This document shows, in pieces, positions 1-11,692 of a stretch of 64,000 nucleotides of DNA. The translations under genes were made by a program, and so were the position numbers. The stretch's first letter is position 1; every line of letters starts with the position of its first letter. The notes beneath the pieces were generated by a model. It worked only from the letters and a program-made list of their open reading frames with translations. It had not been told where the DNA came from and searched no databases. The DNA is from Cardiocondyla obscurior (Eukaryota; Arthropoda; Insecta; Hymenoptera; Formicidae), in contig NC_091865.1 in NCBI RefSeq assembly GCF_019399895.1, positions 7,135,001 to 7,199,000 on the forward strand, read 5' to 3'.

Positions 1-666
1 TATTATTATTATTATTATTACTCATTTTAGATGAATCATGCTGTAAAATGTTTGTTAAGTTTTTGATCTTGCTTATATATATATCTTGAGTATATTTAAT
101 ATTTTAGGATGTAACCAAGAAAATTTTATCTAATGAAACAAATGAGGAAAATTACAAAGCCTGTTGATTATTTATTCTATCCAGCATTTTATATTAAAAT
201 TTGTAATAAGACATCCTGATTTAAACCCGATCAAAAATCAACAATTTTTATTCGATTATTCTTAAAAATAGCAGCTTACTGAAAATTAATTAGTGACAAA
301 ATTATATATATAATGTAGATAAGGTATAATTATATTTATTAAATATATGAAGTCCATAAAATCACATATTAAAATTTTAAACAAGATTTTTATGATAATC
401 GATAAAACAATTACAAAAATTTTTAATTAACTTACGACAAAGATAACATTGATGACATTTGAACTGAGATCTGTTTTCATTAAAAAAAAAAAAAAACTAT
501 ACAATTTAATTGATTATATCTAAACCTAAATTTATGACACTAAATGCAAATTTATGGTAAAAATAATGCAATTTGCAATATTAGTTCACAATAATTGTTT
601 GATAAGCTGAATATTGTGACTTAACTATTTGAGCATTTCTTCTATAAACTCAATTTCTATGATTAT
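1..666. other. AT-rich non-coding DNA downstream of bora
   Basis: No coding sequence is visible. The window opens with an ATT trinucleotide run (1-20), and the rest is AT-rich with short homopolymers, for example an A run near 482-495. Because bora is read on the minus strand and stops at 667, this interval should hold its 3' untranslated region and poly(A) site. I could not pick one cleavage site with confidence. Confidence 0.5.
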
Positions 667-3173
667 TTAAATTCCACCTTTTTTATTAGATTTAGAAGGT
701 GTAGAGCTAAATACACTTTGTATGTCTTCTTTCCAGGATAATTGAGTATTATTCTTGGTCATCATTTTTTCATTCCAGATAGCTTTGTGATTTGTTGAAA
801 TATTGTAACTATCTATTGTATATGTTGTACTGTTCATACTACAAGTTTGATAACCAGTGTCTTGAATAGAGTTTGAGATTCTTTGGTGCTCGAACGCACC
901 GGACATTATATTACTTTGTTTATGTTTTTCCCGCGAAAAACTCGTAGTATTTGGTGAAATTTTTAAACAAATTTCATTATTATATTTCTTATCATTAAAT
1001 ACGATACTATTAGATTGCATAATATTATCAATCGAATTTATACAATTCGGTAATTTCCTCATGTTCATGGAATCATATATATTTGTTTTACCATTATTTA
1101 GAAATAACAATTTACCATTGTCTTCTGTACATTTCACGTCATGTTCGCTATTGGACATATCTAAAACATATTTTTAAAACAGTATTGTTACGAGTGTATC
1201 TCTTTTTATCGCTAAACGTTAATATTGCAATGCTTTAGTGAAAGGTAATATAATAATTAATTTTTCTAAAGACAATCAATATATCTCTAAATCTTTTTTT
1301 TTTATATTCCAACTAATTCTTTAAAAATTCGAACTATACAAGTTGCAAGAATATATGTTAACATTGAAATTTTTTTTATCACAGTAATGAGAAAGCTATT
1401 TTTTCGCATACGGTTAGATAATAAAAATAACCCTTTTGCTTAAAAAAAAAAAAAAAAAAACACATTAAGCAAATAAAGGTAAAGAATAAAAAAAGTTAAA
1501 AAAATGTATTAAAAAGTGAGGCTATATCAAAAAGTAAATTTACCTAATGAATGATAGCCATTAACTGGACTTTGATCTTTTCTTTCAGTTATATCATCGA
1601 TACTCATGTCTACCGTGAAGTTTAATCGAGTTACTGTTGAGCAATGTCCAGTTTTATCATACAACTTGTCTTTTTCGGTGCCTTGTATCGGCGACATATT
1701 CGGAGGCGATATATTTTCAGATATCCTTACGGACGATCCATTGTTTTGCCACCTACTATATGACAGTCTCTGAAATATATCATTATATTAATTTAATCGG
1801 TACAAACTACTTGCTGTAGTTCAGAGCTGTAAAAAAAGTAATCACCACAATTACAATTACGTCGCCTTGTAATCGTAATCAATAATCGTGTTTTTTCTTT
1901 TTTTTTTTCATTACAAGTAATCGTAATAGTCTAGTTATTAATTGCCAAAGTAGTCACTGCTTATACAGCTCTGTTGTAATCAGTTGTGATAGCCAAAATA
2001 TACACGGACATTATTGTATTTTTCGATAAAGAAATTACTTGAGTATATTATTATACACGTACCTTTAACGGTGTACCATGAACAAAGAAGCCACTCTGAG
2101 GAGGGCTACAAGGTAATATCATGGATTCGTTCATTTTAACTGGTGACAATGATGTGAAACTCTCATCATCACTTTCATTTTGACAGAAAATTAGCTTCCT
2201 TCTCAATGAATTGTTGCTGGAATTTATATCGTCGTTGTCGATGTTTTGTTCCTTTAAAAAACAATATTTTTAATTAAAAAAAAAAGTACTCTAACATCAG
2301 GATATTATTTTTATCTTGATAATTATTTTAAAGTAACCTGAGTAAAAGTGAAGAAGGGCTTTAAAGCTTCCTCTACATTTGCAGGCAGATCTTGAGGTAA
2401 AGACAATACTGTTTGACTCCAAGCTAAAAAATGCAATAATGAAATTAATAAAATTTTTACCATTGGTTTTCTCATTGGTTACTTTACCATCTTTAGTTGA
2501 CTTAGAGATCTCTTGGGTGGAATTCATGCTGTTTGAAATCCTATTGGGAGTGTCCAGAGGCAAGAGTGGTTTGTTCTCCTTTTGTTTTACATCCCATGGA
2601 CTAGGAATTATCTGATTCTGTTTGAAAAATCGATCTATAGCTGCCTGGGCCTTAGTCTCCAATTCTAAATCTGGTGAGTCTGGTTGCTGCACTGATAGCT
2701 CTTCAATTCTCGCCGGTTTTATCTGTGCCAGCTCATCTATGCTCCACTTAAATCCTGGGGACTGTTGCATCGGACTCGGGACCTAGACATTACAGAAATT
2801 ACATATTAGTCGTTTGCTATCAGCAAGAATACTTGCCATTGATTAGAGTGTTTTAGAATGAGTATATGAATAAAATAACCTTAGCAAACACAGTTGGACT
2901 AATCGCGGACAGGTGCAACCTGCTGATCAGCTCGGGCTCGAACGGATTCCGAATCAACTTCCTGAGCTTGGACGGCGGCGTGATGTGGTTCGGCAGAACA
3001 GCAAATGGCAGGCATTGCCCGGTTTTATACGTTAGTCGCTTCAGATGAAGGTCGTTCCGCTTCAGATGAAAATCATTTCGCTTCACCGGGGTTCCTCGCA
3101 TCCAGGGGCTGCGTGCCAGCGGACTCTCGCCACTTTGTTTCTCGTTCGGCGTGCCACATGCCGCCGGTTCCAT
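667..3173 (-). CDS. bora: Protein aurora borealis (Bora), six coding exons
   Basis: Cofactor that activates Aurora-A and, with it, Plk1/Polo at mitotic entry; in flies it is needed for asymmetric division of sensory precursors. Coding exons, in transcript order: 3173-2880, 2782-2461, 2423-2338, 2251-2063, 1769-1544, 1160-667. All have GT-AG borders and matching phases and give 536 aa (human Bora is about 559). Family hallmarks are seen directly: NPFEPELISRLH near residue 76, then SPGFKWSIDELAQIKP just after the first junction, LSLPQDLPANVEEALKPFF in exon 3, an SPPQSGFF stretch in exon 4, and RLNFTVDMSIDD in exon 5. Many Ser/Thr-Pro sites suit a CDK and Plk substrate. The start is the first in-frame ATG; codons further upstream are non-ATG. 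The N-terminus has a short duplicated KRND-HL unit. One intron is only 37 nt. Family identity is secure; the exact first residue is less so. Confidence 0.9.
1822..1973. mobile_element. MITE-like element, family A copy 1 (intron of bora)
   Basis: A 152-bp block in the bora intron between 2062 and 1770. It starts with CAGAGCTGTA (1822-1831) and ends with TACAGCTCTG (1964-1973), a perfect 10-bp terminal inverted repeat. The inside is rich in GTAATCGTAATC-like motifs and has no coding capacity. A second copy in the same orientation lies at 60517-60642 in a PI3K intron. They share the 14-bp right end CTTATACAGCTCTG and a left-end TAAAAAAAGTA core. No clear target-site duplication was found. This fits a short non-autonomous DNA transposon. 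Confidence 0.6.
2424..2460 (-). other. bora: 37-nt ultra-short intron in bora
   Basis: On the minus strand the sequence between exons 2 and 3 starts with GTAAAA and ends with TTTTTTAG. It is AT-rich and 37 nt long, so it is not a multiple of three. Reading straight through gives an uncharacteristic AT-coded peptide and leaves the Bora frame. Removing it restores the conserved stretch that begins with WSQTVLSLPQDLP. An assembly indel is the main alternative. Confidence 0.65.
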
Positions 3174-4138
3174 TGCAATCGAAACAATCCGCACAGGAAG
3201 AAACTATCTGTCTTAGTTCAAATTAAAAAACCAGATTTTACCTCGATTCTATCGGCTACTTCGACTCGCGCGACTATCTCGCGGAAATCACTTTGGGAAA
3301 TAATACAAACAAGTCGTCGAACAACCGGAGTAACTGGAGTTTGTCAGTATCCAACGTGTTAGATTCGTTTTAAATCGACAAGTACACGCGTTATTCTCAG
3401 GGTTTCCAACCTATCAACAGAAAAACTGTTTAGCAAGTCTCGTGGCTGATCCGTTACGAGCCGCTAGTGACGTTCCGAGATAGCGATGGAAGTCACGGTC
3501 GACGACAGCGGATTCTTATTTTTTAGTAGTGCGTCTTAGCTCAAGCTCAAGCACGGTTTTTTCAGGATATGTAATTGTAATTCTGCTCCCTGAAAAGAAA
3601 AGAAAAACATTAGCATCATCGATCAACGAGCGGGAGGAGTTACCACAGTATAAGAAAGAGTTACGTTCTCGAGGATAGAAACAGCGGGACGGGTGACGGA
3701 AACGACGATGGTAGGCTCGTAGCGACTTCCGGTGAAACTAAAAGTTTTTTTTTTGCTGAACGAGACCGTTCTCTTGATGTAGTTTTAGTAGTTTTATCAG
3801 TGAGAGAACTGGAGAGAACGAAGCTGGCTGGTGGAACTTTTACGGAATTTTTGACACAAATTTTTTCTGTAAACTGTTCAAAGGTTCTTTTTCTACGATT
3901 TGAATAAACTCTGAACAAGCGGAGGAAAGTTTGCTCCAAACGCGGAAGCTCCACTCCACGATTCTAACCAAATACCGAACCAGGCCAACCAGGGTGAATT
4001 CTACCATGACTCATACAATGTGTCATTATTAATTAATTTTGTATTTCACGCTCGTGATGCGCCGTAGCAGAATCAGGTAATGTTCCGAGAATCTAATCGA
4101 GTTGCATAGATCCCAATCACGAGCGAGAAGCGGCAGAT
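3174..4138. promoter_or_regulatory. Divergent bora / nicastrin intergenic region
   Basis: The two start codons lie 965 bp apart on opposite strands, so this spacer must hold both 5' untranslated regions and probably a shared promoter. I see no obvious TATA box at a sensible distance. A minus-strand open frame at 3661-3954 has no family resemblance and is treated as chance. Confidence 0.45.
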
Positions 4139-4489
4139 ATGACGATGGAAATGTGGAAATACGTTTTGGCAGTTATCATTGTGAACTCAGGTAACTAACT
4201 GCATATCTTATTTATTTGAACTCGATTCCTTTCAAGTGCGTTATAATTATCGAGAATATATAATAACGTCACCTGGCATCAGTTCGATCGCGATTATCCC
4301 AAAGCCAGTCAAAAAACACCGTTAATACTTTTCCAGTGACTTCAGAAAGAATAAAGGATATGATATACATGCCTCTGGAAGGCGTAGCTGCATGTTTCCG
4401 ACGACATAATGGCACACACCAGTTTGGATGTTCCTGTAAAAAATTTTTTTTAGTTTTAAATTAACATATTGATTTATTTTTACGTAACA

Positions 4490-4538
<49 letters not shown>

Positions 4539-6711
4539 TGCAGCCAGTCGTTCAGGAAGCGTTGGCGTGATACACTTGGTTGAAGTAGAAGAGGATATAG
4601 CTTGGATAGAAAAGAACGCCACTGCCGGCCCGTATACTGTAATCCTGCCATTTGCAATGTTCAATAAAATCACGCTAATAAGACTCAAGAATACGAACAA
4701 CATAAACGGTGTTTTACTCACGAAAAATACTAGTCATGATCGACCGACAGAATATTCTCCCGAGGATAAGTGCCCGAATCGATATTCTGGTTATAAAAAA
4801 TGTGACGAAAGCCGCCCGTGGAATCCTTTTGGATCTTCCTTGCTCTTGGAGGACTGGCCGTTCCCTATGTTCTATACAGAGGTTAGATTTTTAATTCCGT
4901 ACCGTGAAAAGTATGGCTTGCTAATTAATATTAAAAATGTGTTTTTTAGAATCAGACAATCCTCGAGGCTATAAAGTCCTGTTTCTGGGCGCACAACGCG
5001 TACGACTTCGAAACGCAGTATCAGCGATCTCTCTGCGCGTTAGAAATGAAATCGTTCATGTTTGCAGCTGTTAACTCAGAATCTTGCATAAAACGCACGG
5101 ATTTCTGGATGAATTTCAATCCAACACAATTCTGCGATCCGCTTGGGGATAGGAATGTACACTGGCCCCTGGCGCCTCTTAACGAGAACAATAATACTGT
5201 GATAATGGTAACAGCACGATTAGACGCGTCATCGTTATTCGATGGTGTATCACCTGGTGCAGGCAATGCTGTAACAGGATTAGTCACGCTACTTGCCACT
5301 GCTTATTACCTGAGTTTATTAAATCCCACCGTTGACAGTACGTATTGATCTTAATCTATCAAAATTTGTACAAAACGTTTAATTACGATTATAATATATT
5401 TCATATTATTATATTTAGAAACAAACGTTGTATTTTCTCTGCTGAATGGGGAGGCGTTCGATTACATAGGATCGAGTCGTATGGTGTACGACTTGAAGGA
5501 GAATAGTTTCAACGCTCTCGGTGGAATCAATTTGAAACTCGACGATATCTTGAACGTGATCGAATTTGGTCAGTTAGGTAAAGGAAAAATATATCTCCAC
5601 CAAAACGGCGTAGATGATATAGTAGACCGTTTGCAACGTGCGTTGAATGCATCACCAGTACATAATAGCGTTCCGCCCACGTCTGTACAAAGTTTTCTGG
5701 AAGCAAAACCTAACCTAACGACCGTCGTTATAAGCAATCACGAGAAGCAATTTAAGAACCGATACTTCAACGGTATTTTGGACGATGCCGAGGGTCTCGG
5801 TTTCGATAAGTACATACACAATTTACTCTGTTTTGATGTACATTTCATGTTTCAGCATTACATGATTTTATATTATTGAGATTGTCTCGTGTATCATGTT
5901 TTAGAAACGATACTAGCACGCTTGCATCAGATTTAGCGAAAATTGCTCTTCAGGTTGCTAATGAGCTTTACCGGGCGGTGACGGGAGTGGATCCGCAACC
6001 CATCGATCCTCCGATACCCATGGACAAACTCACCACGGAAATGTTATATTGCTATTTAGAGAGCGCTAAATGTGGTCTGTTTCGCCAGGCCTCGGCGCCC
6101 AATGCCAAATTGATCGATCAGGTTTTGCCGTTATATGTCGGAGTGCATAGAGCGCTAAACATTGCGACGACTTTATCAGGCCAACTTTTGGCCTATTTGA
6201 CGGGCGAGAAGCTCTACGACATGAACGAAACAATGTGCCACGAAAATCGGCTCGCATGGATGGGGGGTCAGAACTTTACAGGTCTATGTATCAATTCAAC
6301 CGTTAATTATAGTACGGCTGTGAGTCCTGCATTTATTATCGAAGGTAAGTTGCTACGATATATCTCGGTGTTCGTTTACTATTGAACACCCTGTATAAAA
6401 ACTCGAAATAACTAATTGACTTTGTTGCAGGATACGATATGAAATCCGGTATCTACTCAACTTGGACCGAGTCTATATGGCAAACGTTGAGTGTTAGAAT
6501 GTTTCTTAAACCAGCGGCAGCAACCGAACGCTTCAGTATGATATTAGGTAGCTTGGTCGCTGGTTTTTCGTTTGTGCTTGTGTGGTTGCTCAATAACCGA
6601 GCTGACGTATTGTTTGACTCAAGGTTTGCATCTTTTTTAAAAAAATTAAAATAAATAAAATCACACGTACATGCTCATGCTAACATTTTCAGAAGAACCG
6701 TTGATTGCTAG
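4139..6711 (+). CDS. nct: Nicastrin, gamma-secretase subunit, eight coding exons
   Basis: Type I membrane glycoprotein of the gamma-secretase complex. It gates substrate access for cleavage of Notch and other membrane stubs. Coding exons: 4139-4190, 4337-4435, 4544-4881, 4950-5337, 5419-5809, 5905-6344, 6431-6623, 6693-6711. All borders are GT-AG with consistent phases, giving 639 aa, a little shorter than human (709). Seen directly: a hydrophobic signal peptide (WKYVLAVIIVNSG); the nicastrin N-lobe (CFRRHNGTHQFGCSSSRSG, then GVIHLVEVEEDIAWI); CPNRYSGYKKCDESRPWNPFG; the aminopeptidase-like core with NGEAFDYIGSSRMVYDL, which carries the conserved Glu of the substrate site; several N-glycosylation sequons; and one C-terminal transmembrane segment (MILGSLVAGFSFVLVWLL) with a very short tail. 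The last coding exon is just six codons plus stop. Divergent from bora. Confidence 0.94.
4508..4536 (+). repeat. 29-nt poly-T run before a nicastrin acceptor site
   Basis: An uninterrupted T run ends 7 nt before the nicastrin exon at 4544 (T run, ATTG, CAG). It acts as an unusually long polypyrimidine tract and is prone to length variation and sequencing error. Confidence 0.8.
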
Positions 6712-8099
6712 GGATACGCCGCGGACCACATATCAATGACCAGGTTTGATAATCATCAAGAAGATCGAGATGTTCCAGTAACTAGCCTTTAATCGTGTGT
6801 GTGGTACGCCCTCGGATAATTTTTTTATATCCTGAAAAACATTTGAATGTGTCACGCATTATCATCTTTATAATTATCTTATTTATCATCATTGCTCCAT
6901 ATACAATAATTTAGATGAAAAAAGAAAAAATCTTTGATACGTAACTCAACGTAAAAAGCAGGATAAATTTCCCGTTTCTCTAAGATATCTTATTACGAAT
7001 TATTTATACCAATTATTTATAGAATTTATAGTTATATATATATGAAAAAAAGACATTAGACAATTGAGAAATAGAAGGCTCAAATTCAACAACTTTATAT
7101 TGTACACGTGTGTATATAAATGAATGAATGAATAAATGAATGTATATAAAATAGTCGTAATAATAAGACTTTAAAAATAAAAATTATATCAAAGTGCTAG
7201 AACACAGCTACTTCAAAAATTATTTATTTGCGAAATGTTAAAAAATCAAAATACGAATTATAAAGTGATAGTAAAAGAGTATATCCCTTTCTCATTTTTA
7301 AGTTCTCTTTTTAAAGGATAATGTATGCTTTTTCCACAAATCTGAAGTGCATATTTTTCTATTCATTATCATTTTGTACACAACGTATCATTCTTCATGA
7401 CAGTAGTGATAAAAATATATCGACTGTGTTAAAATAATTAGCATCTTACATAATTGCGAAAAGAATAAAAAGAGGATAATGCAAGCGTGATGGCGTTTAT
7501 TATCGATAAACAACTTATTTAACAGGGCATTGATGTACACGGGAAAGAAGTATTTAATTTGTATATCTATGCTTTCTTTCTTTTTTTTTTTTTCTTAGAA
7601 TACATTTAAGTATGTTTCTCATTTACGATTTGAAATTTCGGCAAAGTTAGAAATGGGTCATTTTTGGAAAGAGGTTGATTCTGATTCAAAGGATTATGTA
7701 CAGAACTTTATTGTATTTTAGATCATTGCAAAATCAAAAGAATTTTTTGTTACTGCAACATCCAAATTTCTACTACTATACATTCGCTACTCGACGAGGC
7801 ATGAAATAAAAATTTACACAGCATTTCATACCGTATATGTTCGTAAAAATTAAGAAACACATTTAGAATTGGAATATTGTTAAGATGAATAGACTAATTA
7901 AAGATTTGATTATGATAACGACATCATGTATAATAATCTTCATATTTTATCAATAATTATATATATTACATGTTAAAATATTAAAATTGTAAACGTAAAC
8001 AGGTACCGATTCGTAAACTAAAAGCACGTTGTGAACCTGCCTGCTGTATAAAGTATATGACCCATTTCTACCTTTGTATATCTGTTTTTTTTTTTTAAT
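6712..8099. other. AT-rich DNA after nicastrin, probably its 3' UTR then intergenic
   Basis: No credible coding frame on either strand. The sequence is AT-rich with several AATAAA-like words, for example near 7172 and 7806, so the nicastrin transcript could end at more than one place. The remainder looks like ordinary intergenic DNA. Confidence 0.45.
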
Positions 8100-9640
8100 C
8101 TAATTCTCGACAGATAGATTTATTTTCGCATCGACGTTAATGTGGCAGACGTTTACGCCTTGTACCGTACAAAGTGTCCACATGCACGCGTCATAATGAA
8201 CTCTTACGGACACCCGTGGTGAAGTAAAGATAAAAAAATTTTAAAGAAAATCAAAGCGAGAGTGCCCGGTGAAAGATATGCCAGGTGCATATATGTGTCT
8301 TCGGTTTGTTCGCGTGCACATGGATGGAAACGTTCTACGCAACGCACGTCCTGACATACGTTCAACCTCTTCGGTAATCGTTTACGCTTTCTTTTAATTA
8401 ATTTTTAGTATACAAGAAGTGAAGTAGGAGGCTGGGCACCGCCCACCGAATTATCACAGTCGTCTGGTGCCGCAGCACATACGTATACGTGGTTCAGCCT
8501 TACAACCTACCTCTTAATCTAAGCGTTATCTTATGTTCATTTAGTTCTTGGATACAGTATAGCCTCGTACAAGGTAGCTCGTCCAAGCGGTAATTACTAG
8601 AGGAGCGATTAGATTGCGACTATAAAGTTATTGCTTCGCCGTTACTACAAGTGTACCGTTGAGAATAACGCGGACACCTCGGTGTGTCTCCTCTTAGAGC
8701 CAAGGGGACGGCGTCGCGCGACGTCCAGTCGTGTTCTACTATTTTACTTTTTGGTGTTCGTCGTCGTTGCGGCCGATTTCTTTTATCGTTATCAGCACAC
8801 CGTGCACGGGAGCTATACTGTCAGCTGTCTGCAATTGATAATATCGTTTTACTCAAGTCACATTTTTGCATGACCACGATGTTACAATAGACGTTATGAT
8901 TAGGTCGAGCGGAAGGTATTGGGCGCACAAATAATTCCGTTTAAAAAATATGATAAGAAATTACAGAGCTCGTAACAGGCGGAACAGGCTACTGGAAGCA
9001 CTCTGTCAATGAACTATATACATCGATTCTGCGGAAAAAATTATAAGTACGGGGGAAATGATACTCTGCTACTTAAGGCAACCACGTTTCGACAGGCTAC
9101 ATTACATGACACACTCTCCTTCTGCGATCGAGTGACTAGTGTCAGCTAGCTTATCGTTAATTGCGGTATCCGTGAGGAAGAAGACGGTGATGATAGGACG
9201 GCGAAACCGAGATTAGATTAAGAACGAAGCGGGAAATGTACACCCTTTGCGACTTCGGCCGATACAGCAAAATTACATTCACATCATGGAGCCGTAGACT
9301 TGGAAACAACGAATTCACGCTACGTTACTTCGCGTTAAATTGAACAAGATAAAGACGGTCTCAGCCATTCACATCTCGATGGACGGATCGCGTGGAAATG
9401 ATAGCGTTGGAGAAAGCATAAATATACATGCGTATATGCATCAGGAAGAACGGTATGTACATACACGAGAATGAACATTGCCGACGAGAAACAGCCAGTT
9501 CGCGAGCGGATTATTATCGAGAGTTTGCCGGATTCGCGTTAATAGGCTCGTAATGTACGATACGAGCTTCTGCTCGCCAAAGTAATGCGACAAGAAGAAT
9601 TTCGGCTGGTAAAACGTAATGATCACATGTAGACAGCTAG
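8100..9640. other. Unexplained GC-richer island between nicastrin and PKNOX
   Basis: This 1.5 kb stretch has clearly higher GC and complexity than the AT-rich DNA on both sides, yet shows no protein I recognise. The longest ATG-type frames (about 60-80 aa, around 8630-8890) have no domain-like composition. It may be a conserved non-coding exon, an enhancer, a long non-coding RNA, or part of a long PKNOX 3' UTR, since PKNOX runs toward it on the minus strand. The sequence alone does not decide. Confidence 0.35.
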
Positions 9641-9939
9641 TGCCTTAATTAATATTGAAAAAAAATGTCATATTTATCGTTGGATATATCCAAACTTGTT
9701 TTTTTTTTCTTTTTTTTTTCTCCAAGAAAAGTATCAGCTTTTCTTTAACATACTCGGTAATTATTTGTTCTCCGCTTTGTCCATCTCTCTTTCTCTCTGT
9801 CTCACTAACAGTTTCCGCTTGTAATATGTACAGTATCATGTAACACGTGCAGTACACGTTCAAGGGACGACACTTAGAGTTTAAAAATATAATCATCATA
9901 TATTTAAAGTAGTATTATATCATCATTGTATTGTGGTTG

Positions 9940-10075
9940 TGTTGCTGCTGCTGTTGCTGTTATTACTATTATCATTATTATATAATTATAATTATAATTA
10001 TCATTATCAATAGCGTAGTAATTATTATCATTATTAATTATATTATTAATTATTATTATTATCATGGAGGGACAG
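9940..10075. repeat. Imperfect TTG/CTG then ATT/ATA trinucleotide tract
   Basis: A short CTG/TTG run (about 9940-9962) passes into an imperfect ATT/ATA-rich array. The array drives long low-complexity open frames (poly-Tyr, Asn, Ile) that are not genes. Confidence 0.75.
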
Positions 10076-10459
10076 CGTTTTGCTATGCCACGACACTGCA
10101 GAGCTGAACAAAGACTAAACGCGGAAGTTACCACGCTCTTTAATGGCACAAAAATTACAATATAATATTGCATACTATGAACTATGAGTTTCAATCTAAT
10201 TTTGAAATTAACTCATTATCGATACCATATTTTTTTTATGTGCCACATGACGCGTTTAATCGAACTTTTAATTAACGTTAGTGACGGCCGTTATCACTTC
10301 TCACACTGTCCGTATCGAATTGCCTTATATAAATTGTAAATTATAAAGCAGCTTAATTTCAATCTCAAAAAGCTTACACGCATTATTATTGCGAACAAAA
10401 GGAAATACGCGAATATTTTGTTGTGACACAAAAATGACAATTATTGTAATAGGAGCAGT

Positions 10460-10800
10460 ACAGGTATTAGTAATAGATAGAGTAATAGTAGTAATAATTT
10501 AGTAGTAGTAGTAGTAATAGTAATAGCAGTAGTAATAGTAGTAGTACTAGTAGTAGTAGTGGTAATAATAGTAGTAGTAGCTTTAGCGGTAGCAGGAGCG
10601 ATAGTTTTAACGATAATAATGTTGATAATGATAGGAGAAATGGTAATATAGTAATAGTAATAGCAGTAATGGAAGGAATAGCAACAGTAGTAGTGATACC
10701 ATTACTAGAAGTCGTATAATAGTAATAATTATAGGGATAATAGTAATAGCAGTAGTATCTAGATAACAGTATTAATTGTAACAATAGCAGTAATAACATA
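10460..10800. repeat. Imperfect (AGT/AAT)n microsatellite array
   Basis: About 340 bp of interspersed AGT and AAT trinucleotides, densest at 10501-10590. It makes a false minus-strand poly-Leu/Tyr frame (10467-10799). The mixture of units suggests an old, decaying microsatellite. Confidence 0.85.
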
Positions 10801-11073
10801 GTACTGCAAAGCTGGCAGAAAAAAAATTTGACTCTGTTTTATTATGTGCCTAACGTAATAATAATATATCTTGTATATCGATTTTATAATAATATAAAAA
10901 TTTTATATGAAAAACAACGACAATTAACGCACTGATATCGAAAAGAATAATTTTTTATAATTCTTAGATGCTCATATGCTTACAAATATACATTTAAAGA
11001 ATGGAACATGTTAATAGTTATCATAAAATCATTTTCTTCTTGTGGCAAATCTTTGTTCGATAAATCATTAAAA

Positions 11074-11129
11074 TATATAATCACATTATATTTAATTACT
11101 ACGTGTAAATTATATAATGTGATTATATA
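11074..11129. repeat. Perfect 18-bp inverted repeat with 20-nt loop
   Basis: The left arm TATATAATCACATTATAT (11074-11091) is the exact reverse complement of the right arm at 11112-11129, around a 20-nt spacer. It can form a hairpin. It lies about 560 bp beyond the PKNOX stop on the transcript side, so it may be in the 3' UTR. It could also be a decayed transposon or simple AT cruciform DNA. Confidence 0.6.
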
Positions 11130-11692
11130 AATAAAACAATATACATCTGTTACACATAATATGATATAGGTGTCATAAATAATAGTACCATTAAGGGACC
11201 ATGTACGTTTGTTATAAACGAGATAATTATATTAACAAAAGATCATAATTCCAAAATAAGCTCAGATTTATCTTCACTTGTGCGCGATTTACTTAAAAAT
11301 TTGTCATCGAAAAATAAATATCTCCCATAATGCAAACGTATATATTTCCATTCGAGTTAGATGTATTTAAATAAATTGCTCTTTCTAGTACCTATTCAAT
11401 CTCAGTTCTCGTCTCCGAGTTTGTGAACACGATATGGATAACATATGAGCCGAGATTAAAAATCTAATTAGCTGTCGTAAAAAAGCAGACGGTCGGGTAA
11501 CTGACGCTATAGTCAAAGTATCGAATGATCAGAGAGCGTGATAACCTCTACCCGCGTATTCTTAACTTTCACAAGATTAATTACGTATTTGACAGTTAAA
11601 GCGATATCTATTCCCGAATACCTTAATACTGTAATGAGCAACTGGATTTGAAGGTACCGTAAAGAGGTTGACGTCTCGGTGATCGACAGAGG

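Noticed and set aside
3661..3954. 97-aa minus frame in the bora/nicastrin spacer
   Set aside because: Low-complexity Ser/Arg-rich sequence with no motif; it lies in the region expected to be promoter.
10467..10799. 110-aa poly-Leu/Tyr frame
   Set aside because: Translation of an AGT/AAT microsatellite.
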